From assembly GCA_022747635.1 (NCBI GenBank), contig JAKTNV010000001.1, forward strand, positions 38,283,351 to 38,347,350: 64,000 nucleotides of DNA, in the 5' to 3' direction. Origin of the DNA: Hetaerina americana. Lineage: Eukaryota > Arthropoda > Insecta > Odonata > Calopterygidae. The notes under the pieces are model-generated. The model saw only the letters and a program-made list of their open reading frames with translations. It ran no database searches and had not been told where the DNA came from. Of this stretch, positions 20,030 through 27,500 are shown piece after piece. The position numbers and the translations under genes are program-made. Within the stretch, counting starts at the first letter, position 1. Each line of letters starts with the position of its first letter.

Positions 20030-20094
20030 TTCCCAAACTTAGCGTCTGCTTGCAATAATTCCTTTCCAGAATTTATTATGCCACTCCTTGGCAC
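19741..20094 (-). pseudogene. Displaced acidic C-terminal part of the helical-repeat protein
   Basis: This frame has no ATG of its own; it opens with GTG and is open further upstream to about 20150. It reads on from the gene at 20076-20606 after a one-base slip at an A8 run (plus 20150-20160). It begins acidic, then continues through KWEENQVKGIGRMESLLDDL, a long Glu-rich stretch and a basic RRGRRKRTKRPPYTPPS tail. The composition is coherent, so this is probably the rest of that protein, separated by a frameshift. It overlaps the 5' part of the integrase frame. Confidence 0.6.
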
Positions 20095-20606
20095 CGCCTC
20101 GTCGGAATGACCATCATCATCAAATATTGACGATGGAATGAACTGCTTATTTTTTTTAATACGTTTTCTATATACGAATTCAATATTCTTCTATATAAAA
20201 TCCATTTTTGCCGGTCGGGGAGGTCCTTTCGATTTAAAATCTCTCTAAGTTTTTCGTCCAGAGCTATTTCATTGTTTTCTCCAGAAATGAAATAATGATC
20301 AGGCTCGGACGGCTTAGTAATTTTTCCTCCTTTGCGGCGTGTTGACTTGAGTTGATGGTCAACGGCGGGGTGTGATAATACATTATATTCGCTACTTTCG
20401 GCTACTGCGTCTAAGTATGAATCTAATACTTTTCGGTAATAATGCCATTTTTGCGAATCGTTCAAATCAATCCGCTTAAGAATTCCTTGCATTTGTTTAT
20501 CCAACTCTGTCATTTCGTTCTTAATATTCCGCCCCTTTTCATGTGTGGTGGTGGTGGTGGTGGCGGTGGCTGCGGGATCCACTAACACGAACTTTTTGAA
20601 ACTCAT
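20076..20606 (-). CDS. Protein with a duplicated helical motif, frameshifted near its end
   Basis: Starts at ATG 20606, whose A is also the last base of the pX-like stop codon (TAATG). The sequence carries two diverged copies of one motif, LDxxxxxILxRxDLxDxQKWxxYRxxLxSY, at about residues 34-65 and 117-148. Comparable ELDxEMxxILxxxxLSDxEKxxxYxxxLxxY motifs occur in proteins next to the integrase in other Polintons, usually as a single copy as far as I recall. Function unknown; a helical scaffold or virion protein is plausible. The A8 tract at about codon 149 appears to have shifted the frame, giving an early stop and moving the acidic tail to another frame. Confidence 0.7.
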   Translation of the reverse strand: MSFKKFVLVDPAATATTTTTTHEKGRNIKNEMTELDKQMQGILKRIDLNDSQKWHYYRKVLDSYLDAVAESSEYNVLSHPAVDHQLKSTRRKGGKITKPSEPDHYFISGENNEIALDEKLREILNRKDLPDRQKWILYRRILNSYIENVLKKISSSFHRQYLMMMVIPTRRCQGVA

Positions 20607-20956
20607 TATTTTTTTATCAAACTAGCTATTCCGCCGCTGATTAGTGGGAGTATCGCACCAAGAAGAGCTGACAAAAATCCTCCTTGTTGACTAAGTAAAA
20701 CGCGTTTTCTTTTCAGGGGTGCTCTATAGCAACCTATCTCTCTGATCGCTTTTTTGTATCTGAGCAATTTTTTTCTCAACCTCGGACTAATCTTACAATT
20801 ACCGTTTAATACGTTTCGACAACATTCGCTCAAAGATTTAATGACATCCGAACCTGCCGTCTTAATGATGGATCTTCTCTTCGTAGCCGAGGCCTTCTTT
20901 ATCTTTTTTAAAATGTTAACATTTCGCTTTAATCTGGCTAATTTCATTTTCTTCAT
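20606..20956 (-). CDS. pX-like basic core protein with hydrophobic C-terminus
   Basis: A 116-residue protein starting at ATG 20956, six bases past the ATPase stop. The first 90 residues are strongly Lys/Arg-rich with several Cys. Then comes PLKRKRVLLSQQGGFL and a hydrophobic Leu/Ile/Gly helix ending SLIKK. The KRKxxxxxQxGGFLxxLL arrangement is typical of the pX/mu-like proteins of Polintons and adintoviruses, thought to bind packaged DNA and interact with membranes. The GG may be a protease cleavage context, as in adenovirus precursors. Its stop overlaps the next start (TAATG), and no promoter signal is seen just upstream, so it is probably co-transcribed with the ATPase. Confidence 0.8.
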   Translation of the reverse strand: MKKMKLARLKRNVNILKKIKKASATKRRSIIKTAGSDVIKSLSECCRNVLNGNCKISPRLRKKLLRYKKAIREIGCYRAPLKRKRVLLSQQGGFLSALLGAILPLISGGIASLIKK

Positions 20957-20962
20957 CTCGGG

Positions 20963-21607
20963 TTAACTTTGAAGGCGGTTTAGTAAATTTGGTGGGACGA
21001 AAATTTCACCGATTTCGTCGGGAAATATGTTCGTTCTGAACCTCAAGCAGTCGTCCGTTTCTTGAGCAAAGTCAAGTAACAAGTAAGTGAATGGCTTCGA
21101 AGTCGCCTCCCTATATACCTCGGTGAGCGCTGCGGGATTTTCAGGATAAACCTGGCAGGCCAAATGTCTAAATTGCGACCGATCACGGAGATTTCTAAAA
21201 CATACAATGTATTTTGCGTTTAGTGAAATGGTACGTGAAAAACGCGACTGATAAAAAACATTCTGGCTAATAAGAATTACGGAGATATTTGAATGATGCG
21301 AATCTTTCGTAAAAAGTTCGCTTACTCTGTTGTCACTGAAGGAGTCATGCATCAAGTCATCTATGATGTACAGAGTTGGTACCTTCTTAGGATTTGCAAA
21401 GCTTTCGGGAAGACTGAATAAGAACTGAACCTTATAAGTCTCGATTGCATTAGGTACACTTCCGTAGCTACAGCACCATATGATTTTATCTATCTTCCCA
21501 TCCACCATTGACGTTAAATTTCTGAGAAACTTTAAGACAAATTCTGTTTTTCCGCTGCTCGAAGGGCCGGCCACCACACACGTAAAAGGATGCTTCCACT
21601 TGATCAT
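20963..21607 (-). CDS. FtsK/HerA-type DNA-packaging ATPase
   Basis: The start is set at ATG 21607, since the longer frame opens with GTG. The 214-residue product begins MIKWKHPFTCVVAGPSSSGK, so the Walker A motif (GPSSSGKT) lies at about 14-21. Walker B is TLYIIDDLM (about 78-86) and the ISQN string (about 113-116) is the expected sensor position. This is the short A32-like packaging ATPase shared by Polintons, adintoviruses and virophages, which pumps DNA into preformed capsids. All motifs are present and the frame is intact. A TATA-like box and TCATT initiator precede it. Confidence 0.93.
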   Translation of the reverse strand: MIKWKHPFTCVVAGPSSSGKTEFVLKFLRNLTSMVDGKIDKIIWCCSYGSVPNAIETYKVQFLFSLPESFANPKKVPTLYIIDDLMHDSFSDNRVSELFTKDSHHSNISVILISQNVFYQSRFSRTISLNAKYIVCFRNLRDRSQFRHLACQVYPENPAALTEVYREATSKPFTYLLLDFAQETDDCLRFRTNIFPDEIGEIFVPPNLLNRLQS

Positions 21608-21640
21608 GATCGAAAACAACGCGCGAGATGCGAATAGAAA

Positions 21641-21674
21641 AATGAACACTCCTCTCTTCAGTTTGTGCTTTTAT
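21641..21674 (-). promoter_or_regulatory. Candidate core promoter of the packaging ATPase
   Basis: ATAAAAG (starting at 21674) lies just past the MMP stop codon (21677-21679). A TTCATTT initiator-like string has its A at 21643, 31 bp downstream. The leader to the ATG at 21607 would be about 36 nt. Confidence 0.45.
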
Positions 21675-21676
21675 CT

Positions 21677-23230
21677 TCATATTTCGAGCATGTCATGCAT
21701 ACGCGTCGCGAGCACCTTCAACTCTTTCGCGATCTTTGTTAACACTGGTGAATAATTCTTGGGGCATGCTATTCCGAATAGTCCTAGGTTATTTTTACCT
21801 GCTCTCACTAGAGTGTTGTTGAACTCGCTGTACTCATAGACGTTATCGTCGCGAAAAAAGTACAAGATTCCATTAGTGTATCTAAACACAGAATCGATGT
21901 CTGATGGTATTTGCGGAAACATCTTTTGATAGCGATATTGAGTTTTAGGTCTAAAGTGGCATTCATCCATTTCAATGATAAAATCTTTACTGTGAAATAT
22001 TAACGTCATCCCTGTATATGTGTTCACAGCTGCTTGAATATTAGCATTACGCGGCAGTCCTACGGATGACGCAGCCAAAGGGTAACCCTCTACCAATTGC
22101 ATACTCGGGTATTGAATCATATAAATCATTTCCTTAATGAAAATTACAATTTCCCCGCTCGGTCTTTGATAAATTGCCGTAATATTTTTACCCGGAAGAA
22201 AGGGAAGCCAATCGGTAATCCGTTGGGGGCCAAATATAACCGAATTGACCGCATTTTCCATATCCATGAACCAAAAATACTGACCGTGAAATATGTATAA
22301 CAAGTGATTTAGTATAAGATATTTATCTATTTTTTTTAATTCGCACAACATGGGAGGGGGGTCATTTCTTTCTCGCCCCATATTCCCATCCTCCACCTCG
22401 CCTCCACCACTCCCCCCTCCTTCGTTTTCTTTCTTTTCTGCAGGTCTGCCATAAATGTACTGTATCGCTTGAATGTCATCTTCGTGTAAGGCTATTCTAT
22501 AATCGGATGCGTTGTATATTGCGTACATGATAGCATTTTTATAATTTGAGTGCGCGATTCCCAAAGCATGACCAATTTCGTGGATAAGTGTTGCGAGAAG
22601 GCTGTATTTTAGTTCGGCCCTATCAAATCCTAAATACCAATCCTCGTCCTGATCAATGTGAATTTCTACTAGCTCGCCGTTAGCCCTCGGATAATCTGCG
22701 TGGGCTAATTGACCGCCATTTCCATCAAAACTCATGGCGCAGAAACCCGGACCAACATTTTTATGAATAAGGGCAGCATTTCTGATAATGATATCGGGTG
22801 TTCTAGAATTTTGCTCGAATGTAACATTCGTTACCTCGGCCCATGTCTCGAATGCTTTCTTTGCCAATGCAATGTAGGTTTCATTTACGAAGATGTAATG
22901 CCAATTGATAACATTCTTACGCCACTTGTACGGGGTTATTGAGAATGCAAAATCATCCGCTACGCCACACCGGGGGTTTTTCATAAAATCCACAGTCTCT
23001 TCATCCATCCGCCCACCTGCATCGCTGATATTATAATATTCTTGAAACCTTCTTAGTGATTCTGTTATTTCCGCCGGTTTTACGTTGGCAAGTCCATTCT
23101 CGCTCACATTCAGGTAGCCATATTGTTGCAGATAACTCGATATGCAATACGTGCGGTTGTTGTCTGGTATGATACCGGAAATGCTCAACCCCAGCTCGGT
23201 GAGAAACAAGACCAAAAATATTAATCTCAT
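21677..23230 (-). CDS. Secreted matrix metalloproteinase (MMP) carried by the virus-like element
   Basis: The start is set at ATG 23230; the longer frame begins with TTG and the ATG gives a clean signal peptide (MRLIFLVLFLTELGLSISG). The 517-residue protein has the full MMP order: signal peptide (1-19), peptidoglycan-binding-like prodomain (about 26-84), cysteine switch PRCGVAD (86-92), catalytic domain with zinc site HEIGHALGIAHS (217-228) and Met-turn Met235, a Gly/Glu-rich hinge (about 268-285), then a hemopexin-like domain bracketed by Cys296 and a Cys near 490. MMPs cut extracellular matrix. No furin RxKR site is obvious before the catalytic domain. The gene is intronless, intact and enclosed by virus-type genes with its own TATA/Inr promoter, so it is cargo, probably captured from a host. 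Baculovirus MMPs are the known parallel. Confidence 0.93.
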   Translation of the reverse strand: MRLIFLVLFLTELGLSISGIIPDNNRTYCISSYLQQYGYLNVSENGLANVKPAEITESLRRFQEYYNISDAGGRMDEETVDFMKNPRCGVADDFAFSITPYKWRKNVINWHYIFVNETYIALAKKAFETWAEVTNVTFEQNSRTPDIIIRNAALIHKNVGPGFCAMSFDGNGGQLAHADYPRANGELVEIHIDQDEDWYLGFDRAELKYSLLATLIHEIGHALGIAHSNYKNAIMYAIYNASDYRIALHEDDIQAIQYIYGRPAEKKENEGGGSGGGEVEDGNMGRERNDPPPMLCELKKIDKYLILNHLLYIFHGQYFWFMDMENAVNSVIFGPQRITDWLPFLPGKNITAIYQRPSGEIVIFIKEMIYMIQYPSMQLVEGYPLAASSVGLPRNANIQAAVNTYTGMTLIFHSKDFIIEMDECHFRPKTQYRYQKMFPQIPSDIDSVFRYTNGILYFFRDDNVYEYSEFNNTLVRAGKNNLGLFGIACPKNYSPVLTKIAKELKVLATRMHDMLEI

Positions 23231-23289
23231 GATTATGCTCAAAAGCTTCGCGAATCCCGCGATGTTTCATTTACCAATTGCGAATAGTG

Positions 23290-23323
23290 ACTGAGTACGA
23301 CTCGGAAAAACGTTATTTATATA
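23290..23323 (-). promoter_or_regulatory. TATA plus TCAGT initiator of the MMP gene
   Basis: Minus-strand TATATAAATA at 23314-23323 is followed by TCAGT (23294-23290). The initiator A at 23292 is 31 bp from the first T of the box, the canonical arthropod spacing. The predicted leader to ATG 23230 is about 61 nt. This is the best promoter match in the element. Confidence 0.6.
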
Positions 23324-23363
23324 TTAAATCCACCCATTGCAACCGATGTTAACAATTGGCAAC

Positions 23364-23765
23364 TCACGTATCGGAAAACGCATTTATTTTATAATGCCCC
23401 CAAGCTAATGTATTAATTCCGTCTTCGCAAACATAACGTTTATCGTCATTGGAACTCAATGCAATTTTATTTATTTTTACGGTGCCCAGCTTATGCTCCT
23501 TCGATCTAATCAGAAACATCGATCTGAATGCCGTAGAATTTTCACGTAAACAGGTAACATAGTCTTCGAATGTGATCGTCTTGCTGAGCGTTGCTCTTTT
23601 TACGCCTTTTGCACGTTTCCTCACACATCCTCCCTGCACACGGTAGGAATATAATTTGCTTCGTAATCCGATAAAATGCGTCATAATCTTTCCAGCACAC
23701 TCGTCCTTCATTTTACCGATTACTTTCTCGTTAGCTTTTGAATAGCAAGGATGGAGTTGTTTCAT
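23364..23765 (-). pseudogene. C-terminal stub of protein-primed DNA polymerase B
   Basis: A 133-codon frame matching the extreme C-terminus of Polinton/adintovirus type B DNA polymerases: KVIGKMKDECAGK, then FIGLRSKLYSYR, KGVKRATL, and NKIALSSNDDKRYVCEDGI..LAWGHY. An intact enzyme is about 1000 residues or more, with exonuclease, palm (including DTD) and thumb domains, all of which are missing here. The match begins almost at the first Met (HPCYSKANEKV), so the break lies at about 23757. In other elements this enzyme copies the linear genome by protein priming. This copy cannot, so the element would need a helper. Confidence 0.85.
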
Positions 23766-23795
23766 TAATGGTTTGATGGAACAGTTTCATTAATG
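23759..23795. repeat. 12-bp direct repeat at the truncation point
   Basis: GTTTCATTAATG occurs at 23759-23770 and again at 23784-23795, exactly where homology to the polymerase ends. It may mark microhomology at the deletion or insertion junction. Confidence 0.6.
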
Positions 23796-24327
23796 AATAC
23801 TTCAAAAATTCCACACCGACACTCATTTCCATCTCCAGTCCTTCCAATCCCGTCGTTTTTACCATTTCCTCCACATATACGTTGAAACGCACAGATGATA
23901 ATGGGCACCTGTCTTACTCTCCTTCCTAACACGCCCCATCCCGGCTCCCCATCCGCCACTCGCTCTTGAGCAGTCTGAGATATGCACTGATTTCATTTTC
24001 CTAAATACCCTTTCTATCTCGCCATCAAGTATGCCTGGACCTAAGCTATCCTTATCTACGTCATATTCTCATTCTATATTTTAGTCTGCTGGCATCATGT
24101 CTTTTAAATGTGCCCTTCGAATTCCTTCCATCATTCTTGAATCTTCTCTGGTTCAATTAATAATTTTCCTGACCTCTATGATTGTTGTTTGAAAGGATGC
24201 TTCCTCTATTTTTCGGAAAGATATTTCACCATTTTTACAGCGCACCCTTCCTTCATAAACTCTCCCTGTATTCGCACTGCATTCTCCAACGCGCTTCTTT
24301 TGCCATATTAGTTTCCCATCTATTGTC

Positions 24328-24330
<3 letters not shown>

Positions 24331-24421
<91 letters not shown>
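24331..24421. repeat. (TA)n microsatellite
   Basis: About 90 bp of pure TA dinucleotides. Confidence 0.97.
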
Positions 24422-24424
<3 letters not shown>

Positions 24425-26394
24425 TCAAAATTCAATCTATCTGGGTTTACATTTCACCATTTACGTCTTTGATTTACCTTACTGGCCATCTCGTCAGTAA
24501 TCCATTGTTACCTTGTCCTTTTCCAGTTAACTGTTCCTTAAGTTTATTTTACGACTTTCGATACCATTTCCATGATCCAATTTTTCCTCTATACTACTCA
24601 TCTAACTTTACTCACTCATGATTTTCTCAAAATCCTACGGAAACTCATTGCTCCTAGCCAGCACAGATCTACGGGTCATCAGGACGCAACAGCCCTTCTA
24701 CCGTCGTCCATGGGAACGGTACTGAAGGATTTGGAAGAAAATTAGTATGAACGAGGGAACAGACCTGGTAAATGAGTGTCAAAATTATCAGGAGGGGAAC
24801 GTAATTGCCTGGCGTTCATTCATCGACTTTTCAGGTTAGTAGTGAAATCCACTAATATTCTTAAACTTTGCCTGATTTCTCCAGAAAATTCTTCAATTTC
24901 AAATGCGGTCACGAGGTAGTATTCTCGAATACATTCTTACTTGATTTATGTCAATTATACATCGTAAGGGTAGAAAAATCCGGGTTTTTCTTACGTGACA
25001 TAATTAATTTCTTTTAATATTCTTTTATAGTATTGTCACCTAACGTCTCACTCAAAGGTTAATCCGAAAGATTTGGGCAGAATTAACCCATAGATCTGGT
25101 GCAGGAATCATTTTTAGAATTTAAACAGATCCTCCGAGGGATAATTATCATAATAAATAACGTTTACCCACTTCATTAATTAACATAAAAAACGTCTACA
25201 ACGTTTAGAAAAAATACATTTATAATTTTAATGAAGAAAAATGATACCTACTTGAACATGTTTTATCATTGCAAATGAATTTAAAATATTTTTCCATTAC
25301 GGATCACGGTATTTCGAAAAAACGGCAATTTTTACGCGTGAATGGTCATGTGTGACTCATAAACGTAGGTGATATTCATAAACCTTTAAAAGCATGGGCA
25401 TTTTCACTTACATAGCATAATTTCTGCAAAATACAGTAGCTCATCATGGAAAAACAGTTTTTCATGCTACTAGAAAAAATTGCTGACTCTACAAGGCTTT
25501 CCCCGATTCTTTCCGGTCGTGGAACTTGCCCTGACTTCCCTGCTTTATGTTTTTGAGTCCAAAGGGCCATGTGTAGGCATTCCATTTTCTATGTGTTGCC
25601 CAAAATCTACTAATTGTTTAGATGATGAAATACCTATATCGTAAAGAGAATGGAAACATTTATATGGTTTACTTAAGATGTAATTCTATTCATCTAAATA
25701 ACATTTAACATCATAATTATAGCACTTTACCGTTCCATTAGCCCAACTTCCGTCTTCCCGTACACATAAATCCTTTACCTCACGCTTTCCAAAAAATCAA
25801 TTCCCTCACCTGTCTCCTGTAATAGATATCTTCTCACCCATTTGATCATTCACATACTCTATCAATAGACTGCCCCTATAATTAGTTCAATATACCTTAC
25901 GGTGCAACCTGATTAAACTTGCATAATCTATCCCATGATTCCTGCCGTTGATTCGTCCAAATGAAATGTTTCCCGTGTAAAGTTTTAGTCCCATATTCTA
26001 AACTTAATGTTTTCGTCCCTTTCATTTTATTCTGGGTATTTTATTTTTTGTTATATTTGTGTTGCTTGTAATCCAGGGTGAAGGTCCAACTCGGTTCGTT
26101 TTGGATTGATGTCAAATAAATTAAAAAAACAAAAGTGATGAACCAAAAAGACTTTAAATTTGCCGAGTTCTTGAGAAAACCCTCTCTCATTCATGTAAAA
26201 AGAAAACTAATTCGTTAAAAAAAACAGACGAAGGGGAAGAGTGAGCACAGATAAATGGGTTGAAGCGAGAATGTGATGTAAGAGCGAGAAGGAAGGGAAT
26301 GACTGAGAACGAACGAACCCGGTGGTGGAAAGGTGAGAGTGGATAAACCCCACACCACGGTACTATCCGCTGGAAGGAGATCCGGAGGGCTCTT

Positions 26395-27500
26395 CATGCA
26401 GGGTGTGAGGGGGGAGGAGTATCCATAGGAAGTGGGTGGGAGGGAGGGAGGGAGAGGGAGAGAAGGCAAATGAATAAGCAAGAGCGAGGCGGGGAGAGGA
26501 CGACAGAGGGTAGGAGGAGAGGCAGAGAGAGAATGCAGGAGTTCTCCGAAAGAGCGAAGAAAGAGGAAAAAGAGAGATTGTGAAAGAAGGGGGTGGCGTT
26601 GAAGAGCGAGGGAAGGAGAGAGAGAGAGAGAGAGCGGACATGGAAGAGAGCAAGGGAGGAAGGATGAAATGAGCGCACACCTGTACCACTATACGGGCAA
26701 GGACCTTAAGGCTGTAGGTTGTTGGGAGGAGGAGGCAGTCTTGTACGGTCGGGTAGCCTAGCAAGGGAGAAAGAGGGAGAAAGGAAGAGAAATGGTGATG
26801 GTTTACATGAAGCAGGATGGGGAGGGAAAAGCCGTGGCCTGGCCCCGTTTCTTCCTACTGCCCCCTACACCACCACACCCCCTCTCATCTACCTTCGCTG
26901 CGTGCACTTCGGGGAGGCATGTAAGGTGTTCGCTTGTGTGTGTGCGCTAGGATGGGGGGAGGGGCGGCGAGAAGGTGGGGACTCGTGGCGGGGGGAGGGG
27001 GGAAGCGGTGGTGGTCCCTCTTTTATGGCACGGGTATTCCGCGAGAGGATCACGGGACGGGGAACTCGCGTTACACGCGGAGACGACCGGGAGACGCGTG
27101 GAAACGGATTGGATGGCCTAATGGAATAGAGGGAGTGGAGGGGGGGAGGTGGGATGTGGGGAGGGGTCGTCCACGCCGCGCCGCTAGGCAGTCCACTCCT
27201 AAGGTCGCGGTGTCGACTCCTGGCCCCGACGCGGCGGAGGCCTACTCCGGACTTCCTCCCTCCCCCATTTTGGTGCCCGCGGGTTCATCGCCCTGCGGGG
27301 CCGATGATGACTATCGCTCGTCTCTATCCAGGAAAGGCCTACGGAAATTAACTCCTGCAGTGATGATACCAAAAGGCTACCTCCACCTGGGACCGTGTGA
27401 TTATTTCGCCCAAGTAGTCACCAAGTGGATAGGGCAATGGAAAAAATCAGCGCACAAAGATGGCGGCGGGTGTTGGGATTTTTCCAACGCTCAGGAATTG
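26395..27500. other. GC-rich, purine-skewed island
   Basis: Plus-strand GGAGG/GAGAG runs (26400-26850) are followed by a CpG-rich segment (26930-27320) in otherwise AT-rich DNA. This could be an unmethylated CpG island, a promoter region or a UTR exon of a host gene. Frames across it have Arg/Gly/Pro composition and no domain motifs. Confidence 0.45.

Larger units (their letters stand above)
12037..23770 (-). mobile_element. Polinton/Maverick-type virus-like element, right end truncated
   Basis: All genes are on the minus strand and together form the Polinton/adintovirus set: type B polymerase (stub only), packaging ATPase, retrovirus-like integrase, adenain-type protease, penton-type and hexon-type capsid proteins, and small pX- and pVI-like basic proteins. 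Most frames are intact, so the insertion is young or has been maintained. The polymerase is cut at about 23757, so the right terminal inverted repeat is gone. The left limit is uncertain, between about 12037 and 13200. No 6-bp target duplication could be paired. An intact MMP gene is the unusual cargo. Confidence 0.9.

Noticed and set aside
23765..23959. Upstream continuation of DNA polymerase B
   Set aside because: The 64-codon frame has no polymerase motif, and a TGA interrupts the polymerase frame just upstream of the stub.
24001..24330. Possible LINE fragment to the right of the element
   Set aside because: Lys/Glu-rich minus-strand frames look faintly LINE-like, but no diagnostic block could be found.
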